A stretch of 23,016 nucleotides of DNA, from the NCBI GenBank assembly GCA_937863205.1, contig CALMGA010000234.1, positions 1 through 23,016 on the forward strand, written 5' to 3'. The stretch is from an uncultured Beijerinckiaceae bacterium (GTDB lineage: Bacteria; Pseudomonadota; Alphaproteobacteria; Rhizobiales; Beijerinckiaceae). The notes below the pieces were generated by a model. That model saw only the letters and a program-made list of their open reading frames with translations, was not told where the DNA came from and did no database searches. A program made the position numbers and the translations under genes. The stretch's first letter is position 1. The number at the start of each line of letters is the position of its first letter. Shown here piece after piece: positions 10,346 to 16,772 of this stretch.

Positions 10346-10837
10346 TCCACCGACCTCGTTCCCGATCCCTACAGCACCCACACCCCCGCCCGCGAGCAAG
10401 GCAACCAGTACGCCTTGCGTGCCCTTCGGGAACGCCGCGCCTTCATGACGGGCGAGCTGCAGAAGCTTGAGGAGCGCCGCCGCTGGCTCAAGGAGTCCCT
10501 GGCCCATCTCGACGCGACTTTGGCGATCATGGTCCCCGGCTGCGATCCCACGCTCATCAAGGCGAAGTACCCCCGACGCAAGAGCAAGCTGTTCGGGGCC
10601 GGCAAGCTCAACTTTTTGATTTTGGGCGTTCTCAGGAAGGGCGAGCGGGCGATGAGCTTGGATGAAATCGTCGCGGGCGTTGTCGCCGACGCGGGCTGGG
10701 ATGCAAGCGATCCGACCGCGCTCAAAGGCATGAAGCCGCGTGTGCGGTCGAACCTGTTATACCTGACGAGCGTGCGGGGGCTTACGGCGAAGGAGGGGGA
10801 GCGGACGGAGGCGCGGTGGCGCTTGACCTCTAACTAA
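10343..10837 (+). CDS. Coiled-coil plus winged-helix-like protein, first gene of the transposon
   Basis: A 164-residue cytoplasmic protein of unknown function. Residues about 18-62 are a charged helix, probably a coiled coil (ALRALRERRAFMTGELQKLE and onward), ending HLDATLAIM. A basic hinge, KAKYPRRKSKLFG, leads into residues 88-160, which look like a winged helix: LNFLILGVLRKGERAMSLDEIV, then a helix and RVRSNLLYLTSVRGLTAKEG with a final strand. I recall similar proteins of this plan as unnamed alphaproteobacterial families, but no role is established. Base composition is host-like (39 of 60 G+C at 10441-10500), unlike the next two genes. It could be a DNA-binding accessory or regulator of the element; this is inference. 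No ribosome-binding site is seen, consistent with a leaderless message. Confidence 0.75.
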   Translation: MSTDLVPDPYSTHTPAREQGNQYALRALRERRAFMTGELQKLEERRRWLKESLAHLDATLAIMVPGCDPTLIKAKYPRRKSKLFGAGKLNFLILGVLRKGERAMSLDEIVAGVVADAGWDASDPTALKGMKPRVRSNLLYLTSVRGLTAKEGERTEARWRLTSN

Positions 10838-10965
10838 AGAATCCCCATCTCGGCGTGGCGTGAATGCCGCAACCCTGCTCCAATGAACGGAGTGGGGCCT
10901 TCTGCGTTGGTTGCGCTAAGAAGGTGCGTGATAAGTCAAGGCCGACAGCGTGCCTTAGGTGGGAT

Positions 10966-11544
10966 GTGAACGACTCATTTTTACCCCTAGTGGGATTCAG
11001 ATCGGAAAAGGCGGCGCAGATATGCGTCTATTTCACCGATGCCTGGGGCAGTCGAATCGATAAGCTTGCGCTGATTAAGCTCGTCTACATCGCCGAGCGC
11101 GAAAGCGTTCGGCGTCGAGGGAGGCCCATGATCTATGATGAGTGTTACTCACTCAAAGACGGGCCAATCTGCCGCAGCGCTCTAGACGGTATTAATGGTC
11201 ATATAGATACTGATATATGGAGTGATTACATCCATCTTGATGGCAAAAAGGATGTCTATTCGATCAAAGACGCTTCTCTGAGACTGGACGAACTAAGTGA
11301 GTCCGACTTAGAGATACTAGCGTCTATAGTAGACACTCATCGCGGCAAGAGCGGTGGCCAGCTCCGACAGTGGACTCACGTGCCTAGTAATGTGCCGGAG
11401 TACACTGAGGTTACTGAGAAGGAGAGGCTGCCTATCACCTATAGCGACATAGCAATTGGTGTCGGTATTAAGCACCCTGCGGACGTGGCAGAAGGTGTTC
11501 GGGAGCATAGGTTATCCGAAGCTGTCTTTCCAAGAGTGAAGTAG
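10966..11544 (+). CDS. Panacea-domain (DUF4065, SocA-like) antitoxin
   Basis: Probable antitoxin of a type II toxin-antitoxin pair. The domain runs from about GFRSEKAAQICVYF through KLALIKLVYIAERESVRRRG, YDECYSLKDGPICRSALDGI, the LDELSESDLEILASIVDTH stretch and the C-terminal QLRQWTH with VPEYTEV, which is the order seen in SocA and Panacea antitoxins. These bind and neutralise a neighbouring toxin; in Caulobacter, SocA is also a proteolytic adaptor. The start is uncertain: GTG at 10966 has an AGGTGGG site in front and keeps the domain whole; an in-frame ATG at 10864 would add 34 residues rich in Cys and Arg with no match to the family and no ribosome-binding site. The stop lies five bases before the next gene, on the same strand. 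Composition is lower in G+C than the host. Confidence 0.8.
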   Translation: MNDSFLPLVGFRSEKAAQICVYFTDAWGSRIDKLALIKLVYIAERESVRRRGRPMIYDECYSLKDGPICRSALDGINGHIDTDIWSDYIHLDGKKDVYSIKDASLRLDELSESDLEILASIVDTHRGKSGGQLRQWTHVPSNVPEYTEVTEKERLPITYSDIAIGVGIKHPADVAEGVREHRLSEAVFPRVK

Positions 11545-11549
11545 GGCCT

Positions 11550-11981
11550 ATGGTCTGTGAGTGCGACGCCTTCAAGTACAAAGGGACTGGGCCTGCCCAC
11601 AACCCGAAGGTGCCGCACTCCTTTGTAGTTGTTGGAGTTTTGAATGACTTGGTAATTCTCATTCCAATTAGCTCCGAGCAATCCAACTACGATCCGGTGT
11701 GCCCCATAGAACCTAATGAGGGCTGGAATCCGCCAGTGTGGAAATCAAGTTTTGCTGCATATTTTCATGCTTTAAAAACATCAGTTGCTTCTTTCGAAGC
11801 AAATATTAAAGACGGTAAAATTATTAAGATCACAAATCCACCTCAAACAATCTACGAACGTCTCATAAAAGGTATTTGCGTAAGTAAAAACGCTGAGCCT
11901 TGGCTCAGAAATGCTTTTGGCTGCCAAATCGATACAAAAGTGCCGCCGAGAGCACGCATATTAAGGGCGGTGAACGATTAG
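11550..11981 (+). CDS. Probable toxin, PemK/MazF-like fold, partner of the Panacea antitoxin
   Basis: A 143-residue cytoplasmic protein starting five bases after the antitoxin stop, so co-transcribed. I do not recognise a named family with certainty. The pattern HSFVVVGVLNDLVILIPISS, then PVCPI with NEGWNPPVWKSSFAAYFHA, and ERLIKGICVSKNAEPW resembles the SH3-like barrel of PemK/MazF toxins: two strands ending in a (T/S)S turn, a Pro- and Ser-rich substrate loop, and a C-terminal helix. Catalytic Arg and Thr/Ser could not be assigned. Position beside a Panacea domain, which is known to pair with many unrelated toxins, is the strongest evidence. The gene is AT-rich (17 of 60 G+C at 11761-11820). 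Its stop overlaps the transposase stop on the other strand. Confidence 0.65.
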   Translation: MVCECDAFKYKGTGPAHNPKVPHSFVVVGVLNDLVILIPISSEQSNYDPVCPIEPNEGWNPPVWKSSFAAYFHALKTSVASFEANIKDGKIIKITNPPQTIYERLIKGICVSKNAEPWLRNAFGCQIDTKVPPRARILRAVND

Positions 11982-12964
11982 GCGCGATGCCGCTGCCAGT
12001 ACCCCACGAAATCCGGGCTGGTCGCCTTCATGGTCGCCAGCTTGGTCAGCCGAGCGAGCTGATCGCCGTTTGCCACGCGGCGGTTGTCCTCGCGCCATGA
12101 CATCTCTTGCGCGTAGCGAAGCAGGTAGGCGCCGGCGATATGATGGTGATGCCCTGCCTCGGCGCGGCGAAGGCGGCTGAAATACTCCTCCGCCATGTTC
12201 GTGCAGGCGCCGTCCAGGCTGTACGCCTTGGAGTGATCGATGCGCTTCATCTCGAAATTGGTATGCAGGCTATCCCACCCCGGCGCCGCGTCGGCATGCA
12301 CAACGGTGCCCTTGGCGATGCGGGACTTGATGAAGCCGGCAGCGGCGCTTTCCGACCGGAATACGGCCGGGACGGAGTTTCCTCCGCGCTCGCGAATGAT
12401 GATGACCGACTTGCGCTTGCCGTTCTGGTTGATGGCGAGGCCGCGATGGATGCGGTTCTCCTTGAGGTTGCGAGGCTTGATGTAGCCGCCGAAGTAGGCA
12501 CCATCGACCTCGGCCACCTTGCCCTCGCCGCCGATCGTGCGGCCCTTCATCTCTTCGGCCATCGCCTCGCGGAGCTTGTGAGCGAGCACGAAGGCCGTCT
12601 TGTAATCAACGCCGAGGTCGCGAGAGAGGGCGAGCATGGACTTGCCCTTGACCTCGTTGACGAAGATCGCGACGGCGAGGAGATAGGTGGCGATCGGCAG
12701 CTTGTGGAAGGCGAACAGGGTGCCGGAGGTGAGGGAGAAGTCGCGGGCGCATTCCTTGGACTTGCAGCGCCAGCGGGGCGCCCCGTTCGGCCGGCGGCAG
12801 TTGTAGGCATCGAGGCAACCGCAGTGAGGGCAGACCGGCTCGCCGTTCGTCTCAGACCAGCGGATCGCGGCGAAGGTCGTTTCGGCTTCGTCCTTCGTCA
12901 GGCGCGCGACCTTGGCGAGGCTGATCGTCTTGGCGCGAGGGGAAAGCAGGAAGTGGACGGACAT
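11978..12964 (-). CDS. IS1595-family (ISXO2-like) DDE transposase
   Basis: Full-length 328-residue transposase that should bind the 15-bp ends and move the element. The N-terminus has a zinc-ribbon with Cys45, Cys48 (CPHCG), Cys67 and Cys72 (WRCKSKEC). A helical region follows (LAVAIFVNEVKGKSMLALSR), then the catalytic core: Asp154 in VAEVDGAYFGG, Asp225 in VVHADAAPGWDSL, His244 in IDHSKAY, and CTNMAEEYFSRLRR with Asn256 and Glu259/260 at the third catalytic position, ending with a YLLRYAQEMSWR helix typical of the family. No frameshift or stop interrupts it. Composition is close to that of the host. Its ribosome-binding site GAGAA lies in the arm of an inverted repeat (12968-12985), which may control its translation or transcription. 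Confidence 0.95.
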   Translation of the reverse strand: MSVHFLLSPRAKTISLAKVARLTKDEAETTFAAIRWSETNGEPVCPHCGCLDAYNCRRPNGAPRWRCKSKECARDFSLTSGTLFAFHKLPIATYLLAVAIFVNEVKGKSMLALSRDLGVDYKTAFVLAHKLREAMAEEMKGRTIGGEGKVAEVDGAYFGGYIKPRNLKENRIHRGLAINQNGKRKSVIIIRERGGNSVPAVFRSESAAAGFIKSRIAKGTVVHADAAPGWDSLHTNFEMKRIDHSKAYSLDGACTNMAEEYFSRLRRAEAGHHHHIAGAYLLRYAQEMSWREDNRRVANGDQLARLTKLATMKATSPDFVGYWQRHRA

Positions 12965-12967
12965 GAT

Positions 12968-12985
12968 GTTCTCGTTTATGAGAAC
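12968..12985. promoter_or_regulatory. Inverted repeat abutting the transposase start (operator or RNA hairpin)
   Basis: GTTCTC, six bases, GAGAAC: a perfect 6-bp inverted repeat ending four bases before the transposase ATG. On the minus strand the arm GAGAAC is also the ribosome-binding site. It shares 13 of 18 positions with the repeat at 13020-13037, and a third GAGAAC half-site occurs at 13052-13057. Confidence 0.6.
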
Positions 12986-13006
12986 AGCTTACCGCATACG
13001 GTATCA

Positions 13007-13034
13007 TTGGCAAGAGGATATTATCAGTTATGAT
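13007..13034 (+). promoter_or_regulatory. Promoter for the DUF6471 gene
   Basis: A -35 TTGGCA (13007-13012) and a -10 TATGAT (13029-13034) with a 16-base spacer, each one mismatch from consensus. The -10 lies inside the second near-palindrome (13020-13037), so a protein bound there would block it. The start codon follows at 13066. Confidence 0.6.
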
Positions 13035-13037
13035 AAC
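13020..13037. promoter_or_regulatory. Second near-palindrome, overlapping the -10 of the DUF6471 promoter
   Basis: TTATCA, four bases, TGATAA is a perfect inverted repeat (13021-13036). With one flanking base on each side it aligns to the 18-bp repeat at 12968-12985 with 13 identities. The centres are 52 bp apart, about five helical turns, which suits cooperative binding on one face of the DNA. Confidence 0.55.
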
Positions 13038-13065
13038 GCCGGATCGTATCTGAGAACGGATCGGC

Positions 13066-13308
13066 ATGGCGAAGCAGGCGACGACGGAACGGGAATGGGC
13101 GGAAAGGGCAGCGCAGCATCTCAAGGCGGAGATGAAGCGGGCCAGCGTGACTTACGACGGCTTGGCCGAACGCTTGAAGGCCCATGGGTTCGAGGAGACA
13201 AAGGCCAGCATCGCGAACAAGCTGGCGCGGGCGACGGTGCCGGCGGCGTTCTTTCTCGCCTGCCTTGCCGCATTGGAACTTGAGGGGGTACGTCTAGAGG
13301 AACTTTAG
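13066..13308 (+). CDS. DUF6471 small protein, HTH-like, divergent from the transposase
   Basis: An 80-residue cytoplasmic protein matching DUF6471: WAERAAQHLKAEMKRASVTY, GLAERLKAHGFEETKASIANKL, and AAFFLACLAALELEGVRL. The helix pattern (a helix, then VTYDGLAERL, then KASIANKLARAT) resembles a Cro/XRE-type helix-turn-helix, so a small DNA-binding regulator is likely; function in the family is not established. It is divergent from the transposase across about 100 bp that hold two related palindromes, so autoregulation and repression of the transposase is the natural hypothesis. Its composition matches the transposase, unlike the AT-rich cargo. Its stop is one base from the convergent stop of the next gene. 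Confidence 0.85.
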   Translation: MAKQATTEREWAERAAQHLKAEMKRASVTYDGLAERLKAHGFEETKASIANKLARATVPAAFFLACLAALELEGVRLEEL

Positions 13309-13309
13309 T

Positions 13310-14095
13310 TCAAATTGTCTTTTGCCCAACCATAATATGTATAATATCTTTATTCAAATGAAGTCCTAATGCTCCCTCGTTTCTTTTATCTTCTTCTATT
13401 TCAATACGAGATTTAATATCTGCAGCCTGCAAAGCGTTAGATAGTCCTACCGCTGGCTTTGAAAGCGTATCTGAAGCTGATCTGATATAAATCACAACAA
13501 CCCCCTGCTCGAAAGAAGAACCGACCGTTGGCTTTCCATCTCTTAAATGAATAAAGGTTCCTGCCACCCAATCAATCTCTTTCCAACTTGCTTTATTTAA
13601 TACTCCTTCAATCTTCTCTAAGAACCGATAAGCCTCAGTATCTCCTTCATTAAAGGAAATATCATATTTTGTATTCTCAAATTGAGAGCACGCCTTGATA
13701 ATTACTTCTATCTGCGCTTCGCTTAAAAGCCTGTCTTGTAGCAACAGTTTAAGCTTTTTTGAATCAAAATCCAACTTGTCTTGCATTTCTCTTATTTGCT
13801 TAGCGGCTTCATCAGGAGTAGCTCCTTTCAGTCTGTCTTTATAGGCGCCAAGCTGATCGTTGAGAAAGCTTATTCTCTCGTCTTTGACTTTAACCAGTTC
13901 TCCAGACTCGTTTGATCCGTATCGATAAGCCAGAAAGGCAAAAAGCGCGATAGCCCCCCAGACGGCAGGCTTCATCAAAGCCTCCCGACTTGAGCGGGCG
14001 TGATGCCAAGCGAATGGTATCCACTTGAATGCTTCAGGCGTCTCAGGCGCCTCGATGGCTTCTGGGAGCGCGGGTTTTTCTGCTTCTTCTGCCAT
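13310..14095 (-). CDS. Membrane-anchored coiled-coil protein of unknown function, transposon cargo
   Basis: A 261-residue protein with one transmembrane segment at about residues 43-58, after an acidic Pro-rich N-terminus and a basic stretch. Residues about 64-120 are highly charged and probably a coiled coil. The C-terminal domain (about 130-261) has alternating strands and helices: KYDISFNEGDTEAYRFLEKI, GVVVIYIRSAS, AVGLSNALQAADIKSRIEIE, and IIHIMVGQKT at the end. Many uncharacterised alphaproteobacterial membrane proteins have a similar tail, where DxEA, a Val-rich strand and a final VGxKP recur; this recollection is not a database result. The gene is strongly AT-rich (20 of 60 G+C at 13321-13380), a sign of acquisition from another source. 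No partner gene is adjacent. Function unknown. Confidence 0.75.
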   Translation of the reverse strand: MAEEAEKPALPEAIEAPETPEAFKWIPFAWHHARSSREALMKPAVWGAIALFAFLAYRYGSNESGELVKVKDERISFLNDQLGAYKDRLKGATPDEAAKQIREMQDKLDFDSKKLKLLLQDRLLSEAQIEVIIKACSQFENTKYDISFNEGDTEAYRFLEKIEGVLNKASWKEIDWVAGTFIHLRDGKPTVGSSFEQGVVVIYIRSASDTLSKPAVGLSNALQAADIKSRIEIEEDKRNEGALGLHLNKDIIHIMVGQKTI

Positions 14096-14230
14096 ACGGA
14101 CAGGCTAGAGCCACAAAGACACCAAGCCAACCGCTCTAAAGACGGCGGCGCCACATCCCGCCCAATCACCTCACACCTCCTTGCGAAGGCGGGCAGATAG
14201 GAGCGGGGCCGTTAGGCCGCTTGTGGCAGG

Positions 14231-14245
14231 TGCTCCATAATACCG
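14231..14245 (-). repeat. Right terminal inverted repeat
   Basis: TGCTCCATAATACCG, the exact complement of the left end at 10285-10299. The sequence from 14096 to 14230 carries no gene; it is non-coding right-end DNA of the element. Confidence 0.95.
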
Positions 14246-14253
14246 TGGGGCAG
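14246..14253 (+). repeat. Target site duplication, right copy (TGGGGCAG)
   Basis: Exact repeat of 10277-10284. It belongs to the interrupted glycosyltransferase gene. Confidence 0.95.
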
Positions 14254-15512
14254 CAGGCTGGCACCACCGCCGTTGGAGACGGTCAGCCGCGCTTGCAGGC
14301 AGACGAGGTCGTCGGGGGCGAGGGCGAACCGGGCGGCGGCACGGCGGAGCTGGTCGCGATCGGGACGGTCCTCGGCGTCGTACACGGTGAGAAGGGTGCC
14401 CCGCGCGAGCAGCAGCCCGGCGTTGAGGGCCCGCGGCTTGGTCCGCGGCGCGCCGGCCGGCACGGTGAAGACGCGCATGTGCGGGGCGACCCCGGCGGCA
14501 AGAAGGGCGAGCCGGGTCGAACCGTCGTCGGCTTCCACCAGGAACACGATGTCGAGCTTGGCTCGGGGATAGTCGAGCGCGGCCAAGGCGGCGACGAGGC
14601 CCGGCACCACGGCGGCCTCGTCGCGCAAGGGCACCAGCACGCTGTAGAGCGGGAGCCTTTCGTCCGGCAGGGCCGGCTCGGACCTCCCGTGAGCCCGCAC
14701 GTTCCCCTCCCGACCTTGCCAGCCGGCGGCAGACACCAGGAGCCGGAACACCAGGGCGGCGAAGAAAACGAGGCCGAAGAGGTCGGCGACGGGGCGCACC
14801 CCGGAGGCGAGGCCGGCGAGACAGAGGGTGGCCACCAGGCAGCAGGCCGCACCGTTGAGGCCGCGAAGGGCATCGCGCGCCGACAGATGCGGCGCCGCTT
14901 CGGCGAGGGCGCTGCCGACGCGATGGGCGATCTGGACGGGTAGCCGCCGCCCGACAAGGGCAGCCAGATGGGCCGGCGTGGCGATCGCGATCGTTGCGGG
15001 AAGCGGGAGGCCGAGCCGGCGGGCGGCGAGCAGGACGCGCAACGCTTCGGCGGTCGGCGCCAGCAGCCAGCCGTCATCGGCCAAACGAACCCGTCCGGTT
15101 TGCAGGGCGCGCGCCGCATCCTGACCCCGATCGAGTTCGGGCCAGCCTTGCACGAACGGCAGGGCGAGGTGGCGAGCGAGACTGCAGAAGTACACGGTGT
15201 CGCTGACGCCGCCCCCGGCGAGAAGCGCGGCCGTCACATCGGATCCGCGCGCGTTCCGCGCGGCGGCGTGGAGGATGCGCTCATCGCTGATGTAGGGCCG
15301 AAGAAAGGCGATCGCCTCGGGCAGGCCGGCGCGCCTCGGCCAAGCTGTGATCGGCCAAGCCCCCTCCGACCGAGTTCCGTCCACGCGGCAAGCGGCGGTC
15401 GGAGCGGGGTGCGGTCCGCGAGGCCGGGACGAGATCAAAGATGCGGTCATGCCAGAAGAAGGCCCGAGTCAAGGCAGCATGGTCGACTCAGCATGTCGGA
15501 AGTGCGTCGACG

Positions 15513-15527
15513 TTAACTTTTTGCTAA
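15513..15527. promoter_or_regulatory. CtrA-box-like site upstream of the DUF3828 gene
   Basis: TTAA, seven bases, CTAA differs by one base from the TTAA-N7-TTAA box bound by the alphaproteobacterial cell-cycle regulator CtrA. It lies about 90 bases before the DUF3828 start and just past the glycosyltransferase start. Such short sites occur by chance, so this is tentative. Confidence 0.3.
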
Positions 15528-15616
15528 TCCTTTGCCGCATCATTCGCGTTGCGACGGGCTGAGCGCCGCCACCTGCGGCGCCAGCTTGAGCGCTCAAAAA
15601 TTCCAAGGAGAGGCCG

Positions 15617-16246
15617 ATGCGCCGTTGCCAGCCCACCGTTCTTCTCTCGATCTGCCTCGTTTCGTTCTGCCTCGCGGCAACGGCTGCCGCCGCCCAAGCG
15701 CCCGCCACGGCCGCGAAATCGGCGCCGGTGATCGTCGAGGAACCGCGCGACATCGTTGCTGCCATCTACAAGCTCGCCATCGTCGAAGCGAAGAAGGCCA
15801 GTCCGACGAGCCCCTTCTTCGACCGCAAGGCCCGCGAGAAGTACTTCTCGAAGGGCTTCGACCTCCTTGTCACCGCAACCGAAACCACGGCGGCGCACGA
15901 AGGCGACGCCAGCCTCGACTTCGACCCGATCTCCGCCTCGCAGGATGCGGAAATCCAGAAGGTGACGCTGAAGACGGACGTGATCGAACTCAACAAGGCG
16001 GTGGTGTCGGCGACGTTTCTCAACCGCAAGCAGCCGACGGTGGTGAGCTACGACTTCATCCGCGAGGATGGCGAGTGGAAGATCAACGACATCAAGGGCA
16101 CGACGGAAAAGGAAGCGTGGTCGGTGCGCAAGATCCTGAAAACCAGCGCCAAGGAGCCGACGACGCTACCGGGCATGCCCGACGCCAAGGCCGCGCCCGA
16201 TGCGTCGGCGCCGCTGCCGCCCAGGAAAGGTACGACAGCCAAGTAG
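15617..16246 (+). CDS. Secreted DUF3828 family protein
   Basis: A 209-residue exported protein of unknown function. A signal peptide (about residues 8-26, ending TAAAA) is followed by the DUF3828 core: PRDIVAAIYKLAI, SPFFDRKAREKYFSKGFDLL, FDPISASQDA, IQKVTLKTDV, then AVVSATFLNRK, VVSYDFIREDGEWKINDIKG and AWSVRKIL. DUF3828 has a cystatin/NTF2-like alpha-beta layout and no known catalytic residues. The C-terminal 30 residues are Pro/Ala-rich and probably disordered. A clear AAGGAGAGG ribosome-binding site precedes the ATG at 15617. It stands alone, divergent from the broken glycosyltransferase gene. Confidence 0.85.
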   Translation: MRRCQPTVLLSICLVSFCLAATAAAAQAPATAAKSAPVIVEEPRDIVAAIYKLAIVEAKKASPTSPFFDRKAREKYFSKGFDLLVTATETTAAHEGDASLDFDPISASQDAEIQKVTLKTDVIELNKAVVSATFLNRKQPTVVSYDFIREDGEWKINDIKGTTEKEAWSVRKILKTSAKEPTTLPGMPDAKAAPDASAPLPPRKGTTAK

Positions 16247-16772
16247 CGGCGGCCGAATGGGCGGCCAGGTCGCTGCAAGTCAGGGCCCTGCTCGGGACAA
16301 GTGACCCGGCCTTGCCGGGAAAGGGTTGACGAGGGCGGCGTCCGCGCTCCCTAACGTCAAGTATCCTTGGAAATCGACGCCGCGAAGCAGTACCTCGCTG
16401 CCGTCGGTGCGCGTGCCGGGTCGTCTCACGCGGGCGGCGATGTTCTCGGAGGAAGACTGCCGCGATGACCTGGAGCGCTGGCTCGCGGCAATCCTAAGCA
16501 GGTTCGCGCCGCCGGCGCGGCGCGTGTCCGATCGACCTCGATGGCCCGGTCGGCCTGGGCGAGCTCGAAGGTGTTCAGCCGCTGACGGAGTGTTTCGGTT
16601 CGCCGAGCCATGGCGGCCTGCCCCATGTCGTCGCCACCGGCCTTTGGGACGGTTCCCCGCCCGCTGCCGAGCTGCTGATCCAGGCCGAGCGACCGGTGGG
16701 CGGCTCCGACGCCGTGCCGGCGGTCGATGACGCGGCGTTGCCCAAGAGGGCGGGTGTTGGAGGCCGCGGCTC
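16247..16772. other. Gap after the DUF3828 gene, no gene recognised
   Basis: About 525 bases. A 6-bp hairpin (CCCGGC, CTT, GCCGGG, 16305-16319) follows the DUF3828 gene but has no T-run on either strand. A possible promoter (TTGACG at 16326-16331, CCTAAC after 18 bases) follows. Open frames exist on both strands, the longest at 16326-16730 (plus) and 16426-16776 (minus), but neither gives a protein I recognise and each could be a G+C-rich artefact or a decayed gene. Confidence 0.4.

Larger units (their letters stand above)
10285..14245. mobile_element. IS1595-family transposon of 3,961 bp carrying a Panacea toxin-antitoxin pair and other cargo
   Basis: The boundaries are set by 15-bp perfect inverted repeats CGGTATTATGGAGCA (10285-10299) and its complement (14231-14245), flanked by an exact 8-bp direct repeat. 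The element has inserted in a glycosyltransferase gene; excision in silico restores 653 in-frame codons. It contains a full-length IS1595-family transposase (minus) and five other genes: coiled-coil/winged-helix (plus), Panacea antitoxin (plus), probable toxin (plus), DUF6471 (plus) and a membrane coiled-coil protein (minus). Simple IS1595 elements are about 0.7-1.1 kb with only a transposase; larger ones with passenger genes are known in the family. Intact ends, duplication and transposase suggest a recent and possibly still mobile copy. The toxin-antitoxin genes and membrane protein are AT-rich compared with the rest. Confidence 0.95.
14212..15450 (-). pseudogene. 5' part of a glycosyltransferase family 2 gene split by the transposon
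   Basis: Codes for the first 399 residues of the intact protein (14254-15450), then runs into the element and stops at 14212 after 13 foreign codons. It has a cytoplasmic N-terminal domain (about residues 43-190, with LPFVQGWPELD and a DDGWLLAPT stretch) like that preceding the GT2 domain of some polysaccharide synthases. A hydrophobic pair of segments follows at about 200-240, then the GT2 core: YSVLVPLRDEAAVVPGL, IVFLVEADD, TKPRALNAGL, and VYDAEDRPD as the DxD-like motif. The rest, with TED and QRRRW, is at 9523-10284. The undamaged enzyme would be an inner-membrane processive glycosyltransferase for an exported polysaccharide; the product is not known. The ATG at 15450 has only a weak ribosome-binding site. 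Confidence 0.9.

Noticed and set aside
13330..13337. CCATAATA resembling part of the transposon end, hinting at a nested element
   Set aside because: Only eight bases match, in an AT-rich region, and no partner end or duplication is found; chance is the simplest explanation.
16305..16319. Hairpin after the DUF3828 gene as a terminator
   Set aside because: The 6-bp stem has no T-run after it on either strand.
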